Positions 16,168 through 25,130 of a DNA stretch of 64,000 nt are shown one piece after another. The notes beneath the pieces are model-generated. The model was not told the origin of the DNA, searched no databases, and saw only the letters and a program-made list of their open reading frames with translations. Each line of letters opens with the position of its first letter. The stretch's first letter is position 1. Source of the DNA: Opitutaceae bacterium (GTDB lineage Bacteria; Verrucomicrobiota; Verrucomicrobiia; Opitutales; Opitutaceae). The translations under genes and the position numbers were made by a program. The stretch covers positions 496,001 through 560,000 of the forward strand of contig JAWLBB010000001.1 in NCBI GenBank assembly GCA_041395105.1, written 5' to 3'.

Positions 16168-17139
16168 TCAGAACAGGTATCCCAGCGAAGTGATGATGCG
16201 CTGGCTCAGTCGATTCTCGACGCTGAGCGAATTGTCGAACTCGTATTCGTAGCGCATCGACAGGCTGACCGTCTGGCTGATCTTGCCGATCAGAGCTGCG
16301 TTGAGCCGGAGCGTGTAATTGTCGGGATCCTCGGGCTCGATCAGGATACTGGCGTCCTGGGTGACCTTGAAGACATCGTTGATCGCATAGTCCATGTCCT
16401 GAAAGGCATCGACCATGTAGTTCCAGACAGGCGGATCTCCGTTTTCGTCTCGATATCGGGCCGTGGCGCCACCGCCCATCGACACGCTCAGCGTGTCCAG
16501 GTTGTAGATCTTCCGGCCGACGCCCACACCCTGTGAGAAGTCGTGGTGGATGTCCTTGATCTGGTCAAAACTGTAGGCCGTCAAGGCCTGGGTGAAAACC
16601 CGTGGCGACATGTCACGACGCCACCGGAAGCTGGAATCGAAGAGGTCGGTGGACTTTTCGGATTTGGTCTCGCCATAGAGGCGCCGTGCGTAGAGGCGGT
16701 ACTGATCCTCCCTTATGTTCCGTTGGGCGGTGAATCGTCCGGATACGTCCATCTTGTCCTTTCTCCCTGATTGAAGGGTCATTCCGAACTCAATGTTCTT
16801 CTTCCAGGGAGGAGGCGGAGGGTGCAGTCGGTCGGTCGACTCGTCGGTCGATTGTGTGGCCGGCTCCGGATTCTGGGGAGTGGGTGTGGCCTCTGCAACC
16901 TGCGGGTCAGCGCTTTCAACGGTCGCCTCCTGTGCGGAGGCGTCGGTCCCTTCGATGACGGCGTCCGTGGCGGGGATCAGGAGGTGGCCGAGCACATCCG
17001 ATTCGAAATGAATCACGCCATCCTCAACCCGGGATACGTTGCCGGTGAGGAAGTCGCCGTTCTTGAGCACCAGACGGGTCTCCGCGGCCAATTGGGCGGC
17101 AAAGAAGACAGCGAGAAAAAGACTCAGGCGAAATCGCAT
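16168..17139 (-). CDS. DUF481-type outer-membrane beta-barrel protein
   Basis: The protein has 323 residues from ATG 17139, which opens a signal peptide ending LAAE; codons further upstream are not convincing. Residues about 20-65 ('RLVLKNGDFLTGNVSRVEDGVIHFESDVLG') resemble the Sm-like domain that often precedes DUF481. Residues 66-115 are a low-complexity Glu/Pro/Thr linker. Residues about 120-323 are a YdiY/DUF481 barrel: alternating strands and the C-terminal 'SLSMRYEYEFDNS...SLGYLF', ending in phenylalanine as outer-membrane proteins do. It likely sits in the outer membrane; its role is unknown. It is convergent with rsfS. Confidence 0.85.
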   Translation of the reverse strand: MRFRLSLFLAVFFAAQLAAETRLVLKNGDFLTGNVSRVEDGVIHFESDVLGHLLIPATDAVIEGTDASAQEATVESADPQVAEATPTPQNPEPATQSTDESTDRLHPPPPPWKKNIEFGMTLQSGRKDKMDVSGRFTAQRNIREDQYRLYARRLYGETKSEKSTDLFDSSFRWRRDMSPRVFTQALTAYSFDQIKDIHHDFSQGVGVGRKIYNLDTLSVSMGGGATARYRDENGDPPVWNYMVDAFQDMDYAINDVFKVTQDASILIEPEDPDNYTLRLNAALIGKISQTVSLSMRYEYEFDNSLSVENRLSQRIITSLGYLF

Positions 17140-17289
17140 GGGTGCCGATGGTTTCAATTCATGAATAACACAGCCGATGCCGTGCCGGAAACGATACTTT
17201 TGAGTCATGGAACTCGGTCGGAATGTCAACTTCCTCCAGTCGAATAGGTCTTTTCCTCCATGAATCGGATTCCATTTACGAACCTTTAA

Positions 17290-17318
17290 CCTCAAGGCGG
17301 CTTGAGGGCCCCCTCAAG
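17290..17318. promoter_or_regulatory. Alternative hairpin cluster upstream of the pilin gene
   Basis: Three arms occur in a row: CCTCAAG (17290-17296), CTTGAGGG (17301-17308), CCCTCAAG (17311-17318). The middle arm can pair with either flank, giving two mutually exclusive hairpins. The site is 64 bp before the pilin-like start. Regulation is inference. Confidence 0.35.
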
Positions 17319-17367
17319 GAACCGATTACAGGGGGGAGCAACTAGTGCTCAAAACACACAACATCAA

Positions 17368-17381
17368 AATACTCGAGTATT
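17368..17381. promoter_or_regulatory. 14-bp perfect palindrome directly before the pilin start codon
   Basis: AATACTCGAGTATT is fully self-complementary and ends at the base before the ATG of the pilin-like gene, where a Shine-Dalgarno sequence would normally lie. The nearest purine-rich stretch (GGGGGGAG) is more than 40 bp upstream. It could be an operator or a translational hairpin. Confidence 0.45.
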
Positions 17382-17726
17382 ATGCATAATAGAAACACAT
17401 CCAAGAAGGGCTTTACCCTCGTTGAGATCATGATCGTGGTCGTGATCATCGGACTCCTGGCTGCGATGGCCATCCCGGCCTTCCAGAAGGTTCGCAAGAC
17501 CTCCCAGGACAAGACGATCCTGAACAACCTTCGCCAGTTGAGTGCTGCTGCCCAGCAGTACTTCCTGGAGGCGGGTGTGACATCGGTCAGCAGTGCCAAT
17601 CTCGTTGGCACCCAGACCGACAAGTACATCAAGTCGATCAATGCGGTCCGCAACGAGACCTATCCGGGCACGCTCAATGCAACGGATACCCGTATCTCGG
17701 CTGACGGTGTGAACTACGAGCTCTAG
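17382..17726 (+). CDS. Type IV pilin-like / type II pseudopilin protein
   Basis: This 114-residue protein has the class III signal peptide KKG|FTLVEI. Prepilin peptidase would cut after G10, leaving F11 and E15 at +5, followed by a single hydrophobic helix (MIVVVIIGLLAAMAIPAF) and the 'VRKTSQDKTILNNLRQLSAAAQQY' helix extension. The C-terminal globular part is short and has no disulfide pair. Such proteins build pili or secretion pseudopili in the inner membrane and periplasm. No assembly genes are in the window. It is followed at once by a strong terminator, so it is a separate transcription unit from the polysaccharide locus. Confidence 0.92.
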   Translation: MHNRNTSKKGFTLVEIMIVVVIIGLLAAMAIPAFQKVRKTSQDKTILNNLRQLSAAAQQYFLEAGVTSVSSANLVGTQTDKYIKSINAVRNETYPGTLNATDTRISADGVNYEL

Positions 17727-17754
17727 CTCCAAGTTTAGACTTCAGTCTCAATTC

Positions 17755-17790
17755 AAGACCGCCCAATGTCGTTGGGCGGTCTTTTTCTTT
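17755..17790 (+). terminator. Rho-independent terminator after the pilin-like gene
   Basis: AAGACCGCCCAA pairs with TTGGGCGGTCTT around a TGTCG loop, a perfect 12-bp stem, followed by TTTTTCTTT. It ends the pilin transcript. Confidence 0.92.
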
Positions 17791-17792
17791 CT

Positions 17793-19652
17793 ATGGGATT
17801 CCTACCACAACGATGGCCTTACCGGGTCTTGCTTCTCTTGTCCGCCGTTTTGGCGATATGGATTGGGTTTTTCTCCCTGTCGCCAGAGGAGGCCGTCACT
17901 GTTATTCGCAAAGGCGGCTATTGGGTGATGGCGGCAACGGTCGGTCTGTTCGCCCTCTCGGTTGTCCAGTATCTGCGGGCGGTTCGGCTGGGCGAAGCGA
18001 CTGAATCGATGGACTGGATCCGATGGCTTATGGTCATCGCGGCCGGCATCCTGTTGCAGATACACGAACCGCATGGATTCAAGATCATCATGGATGAGCT
18101 GGTTCTAGAGGCCACGTCGATGAGCATGCACATGGATCGGGAAGTCTTCTGTCCCTTGCAGATTCATAATTTTGACGGTGCCGATCTGGTCTTCGGTGGC
18201 GTCATTGACAAACGCCCTTATTTCTTCGCGTTCCTGTTGTCGGGGTTGCACGATCTTACGGGCTATCGGCCGGAGAATGCCTTTTTCCTGAACGCGGTCC
18301 TGACCGTTGTACTCCTCGGTCTGGTCGGTGCTTTGACCGCTCGTCTGACCAATCGGTACGGAGGACGTTTGGCGGTCCTGCTCCTGGCGGGCTTGCCCCT
18401 CCTCGCCATCAATGCCACGGGGGGAGGATTCGAGATCCTGAATCTCTGCATGATCACAATCACCATGCTGGCGGCAGTCAGTTACCTTCAGCGCAACGAT
18501 GCGGCTTCGCTGAACTTCCTGCTGATGTCGGGAATCCTGTTGGCTCAGACCCGTTATGAATCCGTTCTATTCATTGTCCCTGTTGGGTTGATCATCGCCA
18601 TTGGGTGGCTTCGGATGCGATCCATCAAGCTGACCGTGCCCATCCTGTGTGCGCCCCTTCTTCTGGTGCCGTATCCGCTGCTTAACTCGATCTTTCAGGC
18701 CTACAAGACCTTCTGGCAACTCCCGGCTCATCTGGAGAGCCCGTTCAGTCTGGAATTCCTACCGGGCAATTTGTCGCACGCGGTTGCCTTCCTCTTCGAG
18801 TTCACGCCGCTTCAGTCGAACTCAATCCTGCTTTCTTTCACCGGCGTGGTCGCACTGGTGTTCTTCGGGCTCTTTTTCTTGCGCCGGGCCTTGCATTTAC
18901 ATGACCTCCCGGCCGCCCATCTGGTCCTGCTCCTTTTTGGAGTGGTGATTCTGGCCAACTTCCTTCTCCTGATGTGTTATCACTGGGGACAGATCGATCA
19001 GTATGAAGTATCGCGTCTGGCATTACCTCTCATGCTGTTGATGGCCTTGACGGTTCCGTTCGTACTGATGGATTTCAAACCTTCGCAAACGGTCTGGAGC
19101 GGATTCGTCTCTGTGAGTGCGGTCTTCTTCTTCTTCGTGGCGCTCCCGATTTCGGCTCGATCCTATCCGACCGAGCGATACCTGGCCTATCGCGAAACGG
19201 ACTGGTTCTTGGACTTTATTCGGGAGCACAAGGACGAAGGCGCTTATTTTGTGATTCCCTCTCCACTTCCGGCGGTGATTCTGCGAGAAGCGACCTGTTC
19301 AAACACGAACTTCAAGATTCGTGCCCCTGAGATCGATTATCATCTCAAGCGGGGAACTTATTCCAGAGTCTATGTCTTTCAGCACTTTGCCGAGAATCTC
19401 GTCACGGGTGAATTGGTCGAGACGGAAAACAGCTTGATCGGAGATGAATACGAATTGGAGCTCCTCGAGGAGCGCAAGTTCGGTATCGGTTGGCGGTCGC
19501 GCATCAGCCTCCTGACTCGGGTAATACCGAAACCAAGGGACGAAGATGACGTCGACGAACTCCGAATGATCAGGCGTGAAGTGAATCTTCGAAACATGGA
19601 CGACAGCGAAGAAAGCCGCATTCGGCGGGACTTCGTGGATATGCTCCCCTGA
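17793..19652 (+). CDS. Polytopic membrane protein, GT-C-like glycosyltransferase
   Basis: The protein has 619 residues from ATG 17793; an earlier in-frame ATG (17766) lies inside the terminator stem-loop and is unlikely. About a dozen hydrophobic helices span residues 10-465, followed by a soluble C-terminal region. An acidic pair D101-E102 ('KIIMDELVLEATSM') lies in the first large periplasmic loop, where GT-C enzymes carry their catalytic/metal motif, and is followed by 'DKRPYFFAFLLSGLHDLTGY', a PMT/ArnT-like pattern. It probably transfers sugars from polyprenyl-phosphate donors outside the inner membrane. First gene of the plus-strand polysaccharide block. Confidence 0.6.
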   Translation: MGFLPQRWPYRVLLLLSAVLAIWIGFFSLSPEEAVTVIRKGGYWVMAATVGLFALSVVQYLRAVRLGEATESMDWIRWLMVIAAGILLQIHEPHGFKIIMDELVLEATSMSMHMDREVFCPLQIHNFDGADLVFGGVIDKRPYFFAFLLSGLHDLTGYRPENAFFLNAVLTVVLLGLVGALTARLTNRYGGRLAVLLLAGLPLLAINATGGGFEILNLCMITITMLAAVSYLQRNDAASLNFLLMSGILLAQTRYESVLFIVPVGLIIAIGWLRMRSIKLTVPILCAPLLLVPYPLLNSIFQAYKTFWQLPAHLESPFSLEFLPGNLSHAVAFLFEFTPLQSNSILLSFTGVVALVFFGLFFLRRALHLHDLPAAHLVLLLFGVVILANFLLLMCYHWGQIDQYEVSRLALPLMLLMALTVPFVLMDFKPSQTVWSGFVSVSAVFFFFVALPISARSYPTERYLAYRETDWFLDFIREHKDEGAYFVIPSPLPAVILREATCSNTNFKIRAPEIDYHLKRGTYSRVYVFQHFAENLVTGELVETENSLIGDEYELELLEERKFGIGWRSRISLLTRVIPKPRDEDDVDELRMIRREVNLRNMDDSEESRIRRDFVDMLP

Positions 19653-19657
19653 GACTT

Positions 19658-20410
19658 ATGTCGGATGTCACTTACGATTTGGGCCTCCTTGAGGGCAGTC
19701 TGGCGAAATGGAATCAATCTTCTGGCCTTCGGTTGGTCTACCGATCGATTTTTGCGGACATGATGGCGGCTGCTGGGTCAGGTGCAGTACTCGATATCGG
19801 ATCAGGGGCGGGTTTCCTCAAGATCGACCGCCCGAACGTGACGACCAGTGATGTGGTCAAGACACCCTTTGTGGATTGCGCGGTATCTGCCTACGAGATT
19901 CAGGCCTTGGGGCGTCAGTGGGATGCCATTGTCGCCATGGATGTTCTGCATCACTTGAGGAAACCATTGAACTTCCTCGAAAGTGCGTCCGGGTCGCTCA
20001 ATCCGGGCGGCCGTATAGTCTTGGTTGAACCGGCCGCCACCGGGTTTGGACGGCTGTTCTACCGCTGGTTTCATCATGAACCCTGTCAGCCGGAACGGTT
20101 GCAAGCGCCCTATCGTTTCGAAGCGGATGACGCTGAGGGCAATTTCGCCAATATGGGTATGGGGTGTGCGTTGTTTCGGCGGGACCGGGTCGGAGTAGGA
20201 GAGTGCTTGAAGGCCATGGGCCTCAAGTTCATTTCAGTGCGTTATCGGGATGTTCTGGCGTATCCGTCCACCGGCGGTCTCGCCCATCGGCAGATTCTTC
20301 CGACCTGGGTGCTCAAGGGATTGCTTGGCTTGGAGCGGATTCTACCCCAGTGGGTTCTGAGTCGTATCGGTCTGCGGATGATTGTCGTGCTTGAGAGGGT
20401 AATGCCGTGA
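19658..20410 (+). CDS. Class I SAM-dependent methyltransferase
   Basis: This 250-residue protein has SAM motif I 'AVLDIGSGAGFL', motif II/III region 'WDAIVAMDVLHHLRKP' and 'SGSLNPGGRIVLVEPA'. It is close to the membrane GT-C-like gene (5 bp gap), so they are probably co-transcribed. Its position in the polysaccharide locus suggests O-methylation of a sugar or of the growing glycan. The acceptor is unknown. The C-terminus (about 200-250) is helical and basic, perhaps membrane-associated. Confidence 0.85.
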   Translation: MSDVTYDLGLLEGSLAKWNQSSGLRLVYRSIFADMMAAAGSGAVLDIGSGAGFLKIDRPNVTTSDVVKTPFVDCAVSAYEIQALGRQWDAIVAMDVLHHLRKPLNFLESASGSLNPGGRIVLVEPAATGFGRLFYRWFHHEPCQPERLQAPYRFEADDAEGNFANMGMGCALFRRDRVGVGECLKAMGLKFISVRYRDVLAYPSTGGLAHRQILPTWVLKGLLGLERILPQWVLSRIGLRMIVVLERVMP

Positions 20411-20493
20411 TTTCCAGCCGGGACGGACTTAAGTAGATCTACCTAAAGCCGTTTATAGATGCGGGAATCGGTCGATTCCCAGGTTTGGTTACC

Positions 20494-21921
20494 ATGGCTT
20501 CGATCTACGCATCTGATTTACAGGGTCACTTTGATTGGGTGGCCGATAACGACGAGACTCCTCGGCGGATCCAGACGGGCTTCCATGCCCAGATGGTGGA
20601 GTTTCACCGTCAGCATATTCCTGAGGGCCAAAAGGTTCTGGAGTGGGGTTGTGGGCCGGGTGACCTCCTGCGGGCTCTTGCTCCCGGACGTGGCGTGGGG
20701 ATCGACTTGAGCCCCAGGATGGTATCGCGGGCGCGGGCCAACTATCCCGACAGGAACCTCGAGTTTCGCCATGGTGACATTCTGCGATCAGAGGTTGCGG
20801 AAGGATTCGATCATATTGTCCTCAACTACCTGATCGGCTATCTGCCGGATATCCAGCTGGCGCTGGAGAAGCTTAAGGCCTCCTCCTACCCCAGAACCCG
20901 CCTGCACATCACTTCCCTCAACACACTCTGGCGCTTTCCTCTCAAGTGGGCCGAGAGATTCGGTTTCGTGGTCAGGCAACCCCAGAGCAACTGGCTCTCC
21001 ATGCAGGATCTGGTCAATCTGCTCGAAATATCGGGCTGGGAGGTCATCCGAACCGGAACCGAACAGATCATCCCGTTCAGAATCCCGATCCTGACTCCTT
21101 TCCTCAACCGATTCCTGGTCAAGTTGCCCTTCTTCCGGCATTTCGGGATGACCCTGCACCTGATCGCCCGGCCACGGATTCCGCCCAGGATTGACCACAG
21201 CCCGAGTTGCACCGTGGTGGTCCCGGCACGGAATGAATCAGGAAATATCCTGGCCGCCCTGCAGCGGATTCCACGACTTGGGTTGGGCACGGAAATCATC
21301 TTTGTCGAAGGAAACAGCACCGACGATACTTGGGAAACGATCCAGCGGGAGGTCGCCGCCTATGAGGGACACCATGAGGTCAAGGCCATCCGGCAGCCCG
21401 GCAAGGGCAAGTGGGATGCCGTCTTTGCCGGGTTTGAGATCGCCTCGGGTGAGGTTCTCGTCATTCAGGACGCCGATCTGACCGCCCCGCCGGAGGATCT
21501 TCCCAAGTTCTACGAAGCGGTGGCAAGCGGAATGACGGAGTTCGCCAACGGGTCGCGGCTTGTTTACCCGATGGAGTCCAAGGCCATGCGATTCCTCAAC
21601 CTTCTCGGCAACAAGGGCTTCGCCCTCGCGCTGAGCTACGTGCTCGGCCAGAACGTCAAGGACAGCCTCTGTGGCACCAAGATGCTCCTGAGGAAGGATT
21701 ATCACCGGATCCTCGAGCGGATGAAGGTCTTTGGGGATTTTGATCCATTCGGAGATTTCAACCTCCTCTTCGGAGCCTCGCTTCTCGATCTCAAGATCCG
21801 CGACATTCCGGTCAAGTACCGGGATCGCACCTACGGCGAGACCAACATCTCCCGGTTCTCGCACGGCTGGATGCTGATCAAGATGGTCTGGTTCGGGCTC
21901 TGGAAACTGAAATGGGTCTAG
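20494..21921 (+). CDS. Methyltransferase-GT2 glycosyltransferase fusion
   Basis: The protein has 475 residues from ATG 20494. Residues about 25-190 are a class I methyltransferase ('KVLEWGCGPGDLL' at 48-59, 'GVGIDLSPRMV', 'FDHIVLNYLIGYLPD'). Residues about 238-470 are a GT-A glycosyltransferase of family 2: 'CTVVVPARNESGNI', 'EIIFVEGNSTDDTW', the DxD motif in 'VIQDADLTAPPE' (326-328), and 'FGDFDPFGDFNLLFGA'. The GT part resembles dolichyl/polyprenyl-phosphate mannose-synthase-like enzymes. Nothing in the sequence interrupts the two halves. It could couple methylation and transfer on one lipid-linked acceptor; that is inference. Confidence 0.88.
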   Translation: MASIYASDLQGHFDWVADNDETPRRIQTGFHAQMVEFHRQHIPEGQKVLEWGCGPGDLLRALAPGRGVGIDLSPRMVSRARANYPDRNLEFRHGDILRSEVAEGFDHIVLNYLIGYLPDIQLALEKLKASSYPRTRLHITSLNTLWRFPLKWAERFGFVVRQPQSNWLSMQDLVNLLEISGWEVIRTGTEQIIPFRIPILTPFLNRFLVKLPFFRHFGMTLHLIARPRIPPRIDHSPSCTVVVPARNESGNILAALQRIPRLGLGTEIIFVEGNSTDDTWETIQREVAAYEGHHEVKAIRQPGKGKWDAVFAGFEIASGEVLVIQDADLTAPPEDLPKFYEAVASGMTEFANGSRLVYPMESKAMRFLNLLGNKGFALALSYVLGQNVKDSLCGTKMLLRKDYHRILERMKVFGDFDPFGDFNLLFGASLLDLKIRDIPVKYRDRTYGETNISRFSHGWMLIKMVWFGLWKLKWV

Positions 21922-21939
21922 GGTCGTATCCCGTCTGCC

Positions 21940-22842
21940 ATGAGCGAGCGAGAGGAGAGCACAGTTTCGAGAATCCTGGAACGAAGAGAGAAACCTGCAG
22001 GCAGACCAGACGGAGCCGCAGCCTCATTGCGCCGAATCCGGATAACTCCAGACGATCGACTTACTGTCCTGAACCTTTGTGAGATCTGGGATTATCGCGA
22101 CGTGCTCATCATGTTGGTTCTGCGCGACCTGCGCCTGCGGTACCGGCAGACAGCCCTCGGTGTGATCTGGGTCCTGCTGCAGCCTCTGGCTGCAGCAGCT
22201 ATTTTTGCCTTGATCTTCGGTCGGTTCGCGCGCCTGCCCAGTGATGGCCAACCCTACGTTGTCTTTGCCCTGGCCGGCCTTGTTTCCTGGACATTGCTCA
22301 GTGGTGTCCTGCAGAGAGCTGGGAACAGCCTTGTTTCCGAAAGCCGGCTGATCACCAAGGTGTACTTTCCACGGTTGATCGTACCCCTTTCGGCCGGGCT
22401 GTCGGCGGTTCTGGATTTCGTCCTGGCCTTCTCATTTCTGATAGGGGTGGCTGCGTTCCATGGTATCCTGCCCGGCTTCGGTCTTCTGCTTTCCCCTATG
22501 GTGTTGCTGGTCGAATTGTTGCTTGCCGTTGGGGTCGGCCTTTGGCTGTCCGCGCTCAATGTCCGGTATCGAGATGTCACACACGCCCTCCCTTTCTTCA
22601 TCCAGGTTTGGCTCTACGCGTCACCCGTTGTCTACAGCCTGTCCATTGTGCCGGCAGATTGGCATTGGCTTTTCCTTTTCAACCCGATGGCGGGAATCAT
22701 CGAGAGTCTGAGAGCTACCGTGTTCGGCACCGGGATACCGTGGCCCGCCTTGGCCATCAGCACCGGTTGGGCCTTGGTCTTCCTGGTGTCGGGATCCTTG
22801 TATTTCCGTTCAGTCGAGAGGAGCTTCGCGGACGCTCTCTAG
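21940..22842 (+). CDS. wzm: ABC-2 type polysaccharide exporter permease (Wzm-like)
   Basis: The protein has 300 residues: a cytosolic N-terminus of about 55 residues, then six hydrophobic helices. 'LVLRDLRLRYRQTALGVIWVLLQPL' and the 'LNVRYRDVTHALPFFIQVWLYASPVVYSL' segment are hallmarks of Wzm/KpsM permeases. It forms the inner-membrane channel exporting undecaprenyl-linked O-antigen or related polymer. It lies 13 bp before the ATPase gene, as in canonical wzm-wzt pairs. The acidic/basic N-terminal extension is longer than minimal Wzm. Confidence 0.93.
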   Translation: MSEREESTVSRILERREKPAGRPDGAAASLRRIRITPDDRLTVLNLCEIWDYRDVLIMLVLRDLRLRYRQTALGVIWVLLQPLAAAAIFALIFGRFARLPSDGQPYVVFALAGLVSWTLLSGVLQRAGNSLVSESRLITKVYFPRLIVPLSAGLSAVLDFVLAFSFLIGVAAFHGILPGFGLLLSPMVLLVELLLAVGVGLWLSALNVRYRDVTHALPFFIQVWLYASPVVYSLSIVPADWHWLFLFNPMAGIIESLRATVFGTGIPWPALAISTGWALVFLVSGSLYFRSVERSFADAL

Positions 22843-22855
22843 GGGAACGACATTG

Positions 22856-24133
22856 ATGCCGACAGCCGTCATCAGAACCGAAGGTCTTTCGAAGCGCTAC
22901 CGGGTCAAGGGGCCACGCAATGGATATGCCTACCGTACGATGCGGGAGGACCTCATTAGTTTGCCCGGTCGTCTTCTCCGGCGCAATCGACTGGCGGAGC
23001 ATGTTGATGACTTCTGGGCCCTGCGCGACGTAGACCTGCAGATCTCCGCAGGAGAGGTTTTGGGCGTTATTGGCCGTAACGGGGCGGGCAAGAGCACCCT
23101 GCTCAAGATCCTCAGCCGGGTGACTTCACCGACTTCAGGACACGCGGAGATCGCCGGCCGGGTAGGATCATTGCTTGAGGTCGGCACGGGCTTTCATCCA
23201 GAGTTGACGGGTCGGGAAAATATCTTTCTCAGCGGAGCGCTTCTGGGTATGACACGAAGGGAAATCCGCGCACATTTCGATGAGATCGTCGATTTCTCCG
23301 GGGTCGAACGTTTCCTCGACACTCCGTGCAAACAATATTCGAGCGGCATGTACCTCCGTTTGGCTTTTGCCGTGGCGGCATTTCTTCGGGCAGAAGTCCT
23401 CCTGATTGATGAAATCCTTGCTGTCGGCGACACTGGGTTTCAACGCAAGTGCCTCGGCAAGATGGATGAGATCGCCCGAACTGGCCGAACGATCGTACTG
23501 ATCAGTCATGATCTGGCCGCTATCGAGCGCCTGTCCACGCGATGCGCCGTCCTACACGAGGGCCGGTTGCAGTTTGAAGGCGACCCCCGTTCAGGAATTC
23601 AGACTTACCTTCAACTGTGCGAGGAGGAGGATGCCCGAACCGTTCACATCGATGCCAAGCGGCTTGAGAGCCTTCAGGGCGACGGTGTCCGGGTGACGGA
23701 AGTCCGAATCGGATCAGATCAGGATGGGATCAGTCGGATTCCTCGCACCGGGTGTGGGTTCAATCTTGACGTTTCTTACGAGACCGATGATTCGTATGCT
23801 GGCTGGTCGGCGGGCCTGACCTGTATCTTTCGCTCCCTCCTCGGTACCGAGATTCTCCGCCTAAGCACCCAGCCCATCAGTGGCTTTGAGTTGGGTCGAT
23901 TGGCCCGGGCTGGAACGGTTCAGCTCAGGGTGCCCAGCCTGCCCTTTACGGCGGGGCGAATCCTTTTGGACATTGGCCTGACTCGACCGGGTTATGAGTT
24001 TGTGGCGATGGTGCCATCAGTCGTGTCCTTCACTGTTAATCTTCACGATTTTTATGAAAGCGGGGTGAGCATCGATCAGGGAAAAGGCCTGATTGTAACC
24101 ACTCACCAATGGCGTCATGAACGGCGTGATTGA
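22856..24133 (+). CDS. wzt: ABC exporter ATPase with glycan-recognition C-domain (Wzt-like)
   Basis: The protein has 425 residues from ATG 22856 (a TTG one codon earlier is also in frame). Residues about 50-250 are the nucleotide-binding domain: Walker A 'GRNGAGKS' (73-80), signature 'YSSGMYLRLAFA', Walker B 'EVLLIDEILAVGD', H-loop 'LISHDL'. Residues about 275-425 match the Wzt C-terminal beta-sandwich that binds the non-reducing end of the finished polymer in E. coli O9a-type systems. The domain implies capped chains, plausibly by the methyl- or sulfotransferases beside it. The 3' end overlaps the sulfotransferase start by 17 bp. Confidence 0.94.
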   Translation: MPTAVIRTEGLSKRYRVKGPRNGYAYRTMREDLISLPGRLLRRNRLAEHVDDFWALRDVDLQISAGEVLGVIGRNGAGKSTLLKILSRVTSPTSGHAEIAGRVGSLLEVGTGFHPELTGRENIFLSGALLGMTRREIRAHFDEIVDFSGVERFLDTPCKQYSSGMYLRLAFAVAAFLRAEVLLIDEILAVGDTGFQRKCLGKMDEIARTGRTIVLISHDLAAIERLSTRCAVLHEGRLQFEGDPRSGIQTYLQLCEEEDARTVHIDAKRLESLQGDGVRVTEVRIGSDQDGISRIPRTGCGFNLDVSYETDDSYAGWSAGLTCIFRSLLGTEILRLSTQPISGFELGRLARAGTVQLRVPSLPFTAGRILLDIGLTRPGYEFVAMVPSVVSFTVNLHDFYESGVSIDQGKGLIVTTHQWRHERRD

Positions 24134-25130
24134 AGACTCTTCTTCGGATGGTAACCTAGTGTTCCTGATCTCCCAGCCCAGATCCGGATCGACGCTGCTC
24201 CAGAGGATGCTCTCCCGGCATCCGGAGATTCACTCAAGATCGGAAACCTGGATCATGCTTCGCTCACTTTTTGGTTTCGACCAGGCAGTCACCGGGACGA
24301 TCGCCCCATACAACGCCCGGATTGAGCACCAGGCCATGCGCGACTTCGTGGAAGATCTGCCTGGGGGAAAGGCAGACTATTTCCGAGCCTGCCGAAGGAT
24401 GTATGGCGAACTCTATCGAGCCGCCCTGGAAAAGTCCGGATGCGCCATCTTCCTCGACAAGACGCCCCGGTATTACGAGATCATTCCCGACCTCTTGAAG
24501 GTCTTTCCCGAAGCGAAAGTCATCCTACTTTTCCGCAATCCGTTGGCAGTGTTCCGTTCTGTCTGGCGGACTTTCGGCGCGGGTCAGTGGTCGCAGATGC
24601 AGCAGTTTCGTCGTGATCTGATGGAGGCTCCGACTAAACTGGTCACCGCTCGGGATAAGGGTGGGCCTCAGGTCTTCAGTCTGCGTTACGAAGACCTCGT
24701 CCGCCGGCCCTCCGACTCCCTTGATGATCTGTGCGAATTCCTGGGTCTGGTGAAGCACACCTGCATGCTGGACCATGGCACGGATGGACTGGAACGCTGG
24801 ACCCTTGGGGATCCGCAGACAATCTATGAGCGCAAGGGGGCCGATCCTGATCATGCGGATCGCTGGGTTGCCGATCTGGCCAATCCACAGTTCTGGCGTG
24901 CCTGTAGCGAATATCTGGATATACTGGGTTCGGCCCTGACTGGACGCATGGGTTATGACTATGAATCCCTCCGGTCTCAGTTGCACATGGCGCGTCCCGG
25001 TTGGTGGCGCAGGCGGATGACGGTGTCCTTGGATTGCTTGATGGAGGAGGAGACCATGCGTCCAGACAGGAACTTTGGACGGCGGGTCAAGTGCGAGTTG
25101 GCGTCGCGAGCTTGGGGGGTGGATCGGTGA
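24117..25130 (+). CDS. Sulfotransferase family protein
   Basis: The protein has 337 residues. The 5'-phosphosulfate-binding loop is 'ISQPRSGSTLLQRML' (residues 18-32) and the 3'-phosphate motif is 'LLFRNPLAVFRSVW' (R140, S148), the two diagnostic PAPS-binding elements. Such enzymes move sulfate from PAPS to a hydroxyl or amino group. It overlaps wzt by 17 bp and the following GT gene by 4 bp, so it is embedded in the polysaccharide operon and probably sulfates the glycan or an acceptor lipid. It could instead be a non-catalytic relative; the key residues are present, which argues against this. Confidence 0.88.
   Translation: MNGVIEDSSSDGNLVFLISQPRSGSTLLQRMLSRHPEIHSRSETWIMLRSLFGFDQAVTGTIAPYNARIEHQAMRDFVEDLPGGKADYFRACRRMYGELYRAALEKSGCAIFLDKTPRYYEIIPDLLKVFPEAKVILLFRNPLAVFRSVWRTFGAGQWSQMQQFRRDLMEAPTKLVTARDKGGPQVFSLRYEDLVRRPSDSLDDLCEFLGLVKHTCMLDHGTDGLERWTLGDPQTIYERKGADPDHADRWVADLANPQFWRACSEYLDILGSALTGRMGYDYESLRSQLHMARPGWWRRRMTVSLDCLMEEETMRPDRNFGRRVKCELASRAWGVDR

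Noticed and set aside
17766..17792. Upstream ATG as the start of the GT-C-like membrane protein
   Set aside because: It lies in the loop and stem of a clear rho-independent terminator; the next in-frame ATG at 17793 follows the terminator and opens a membrane segment.
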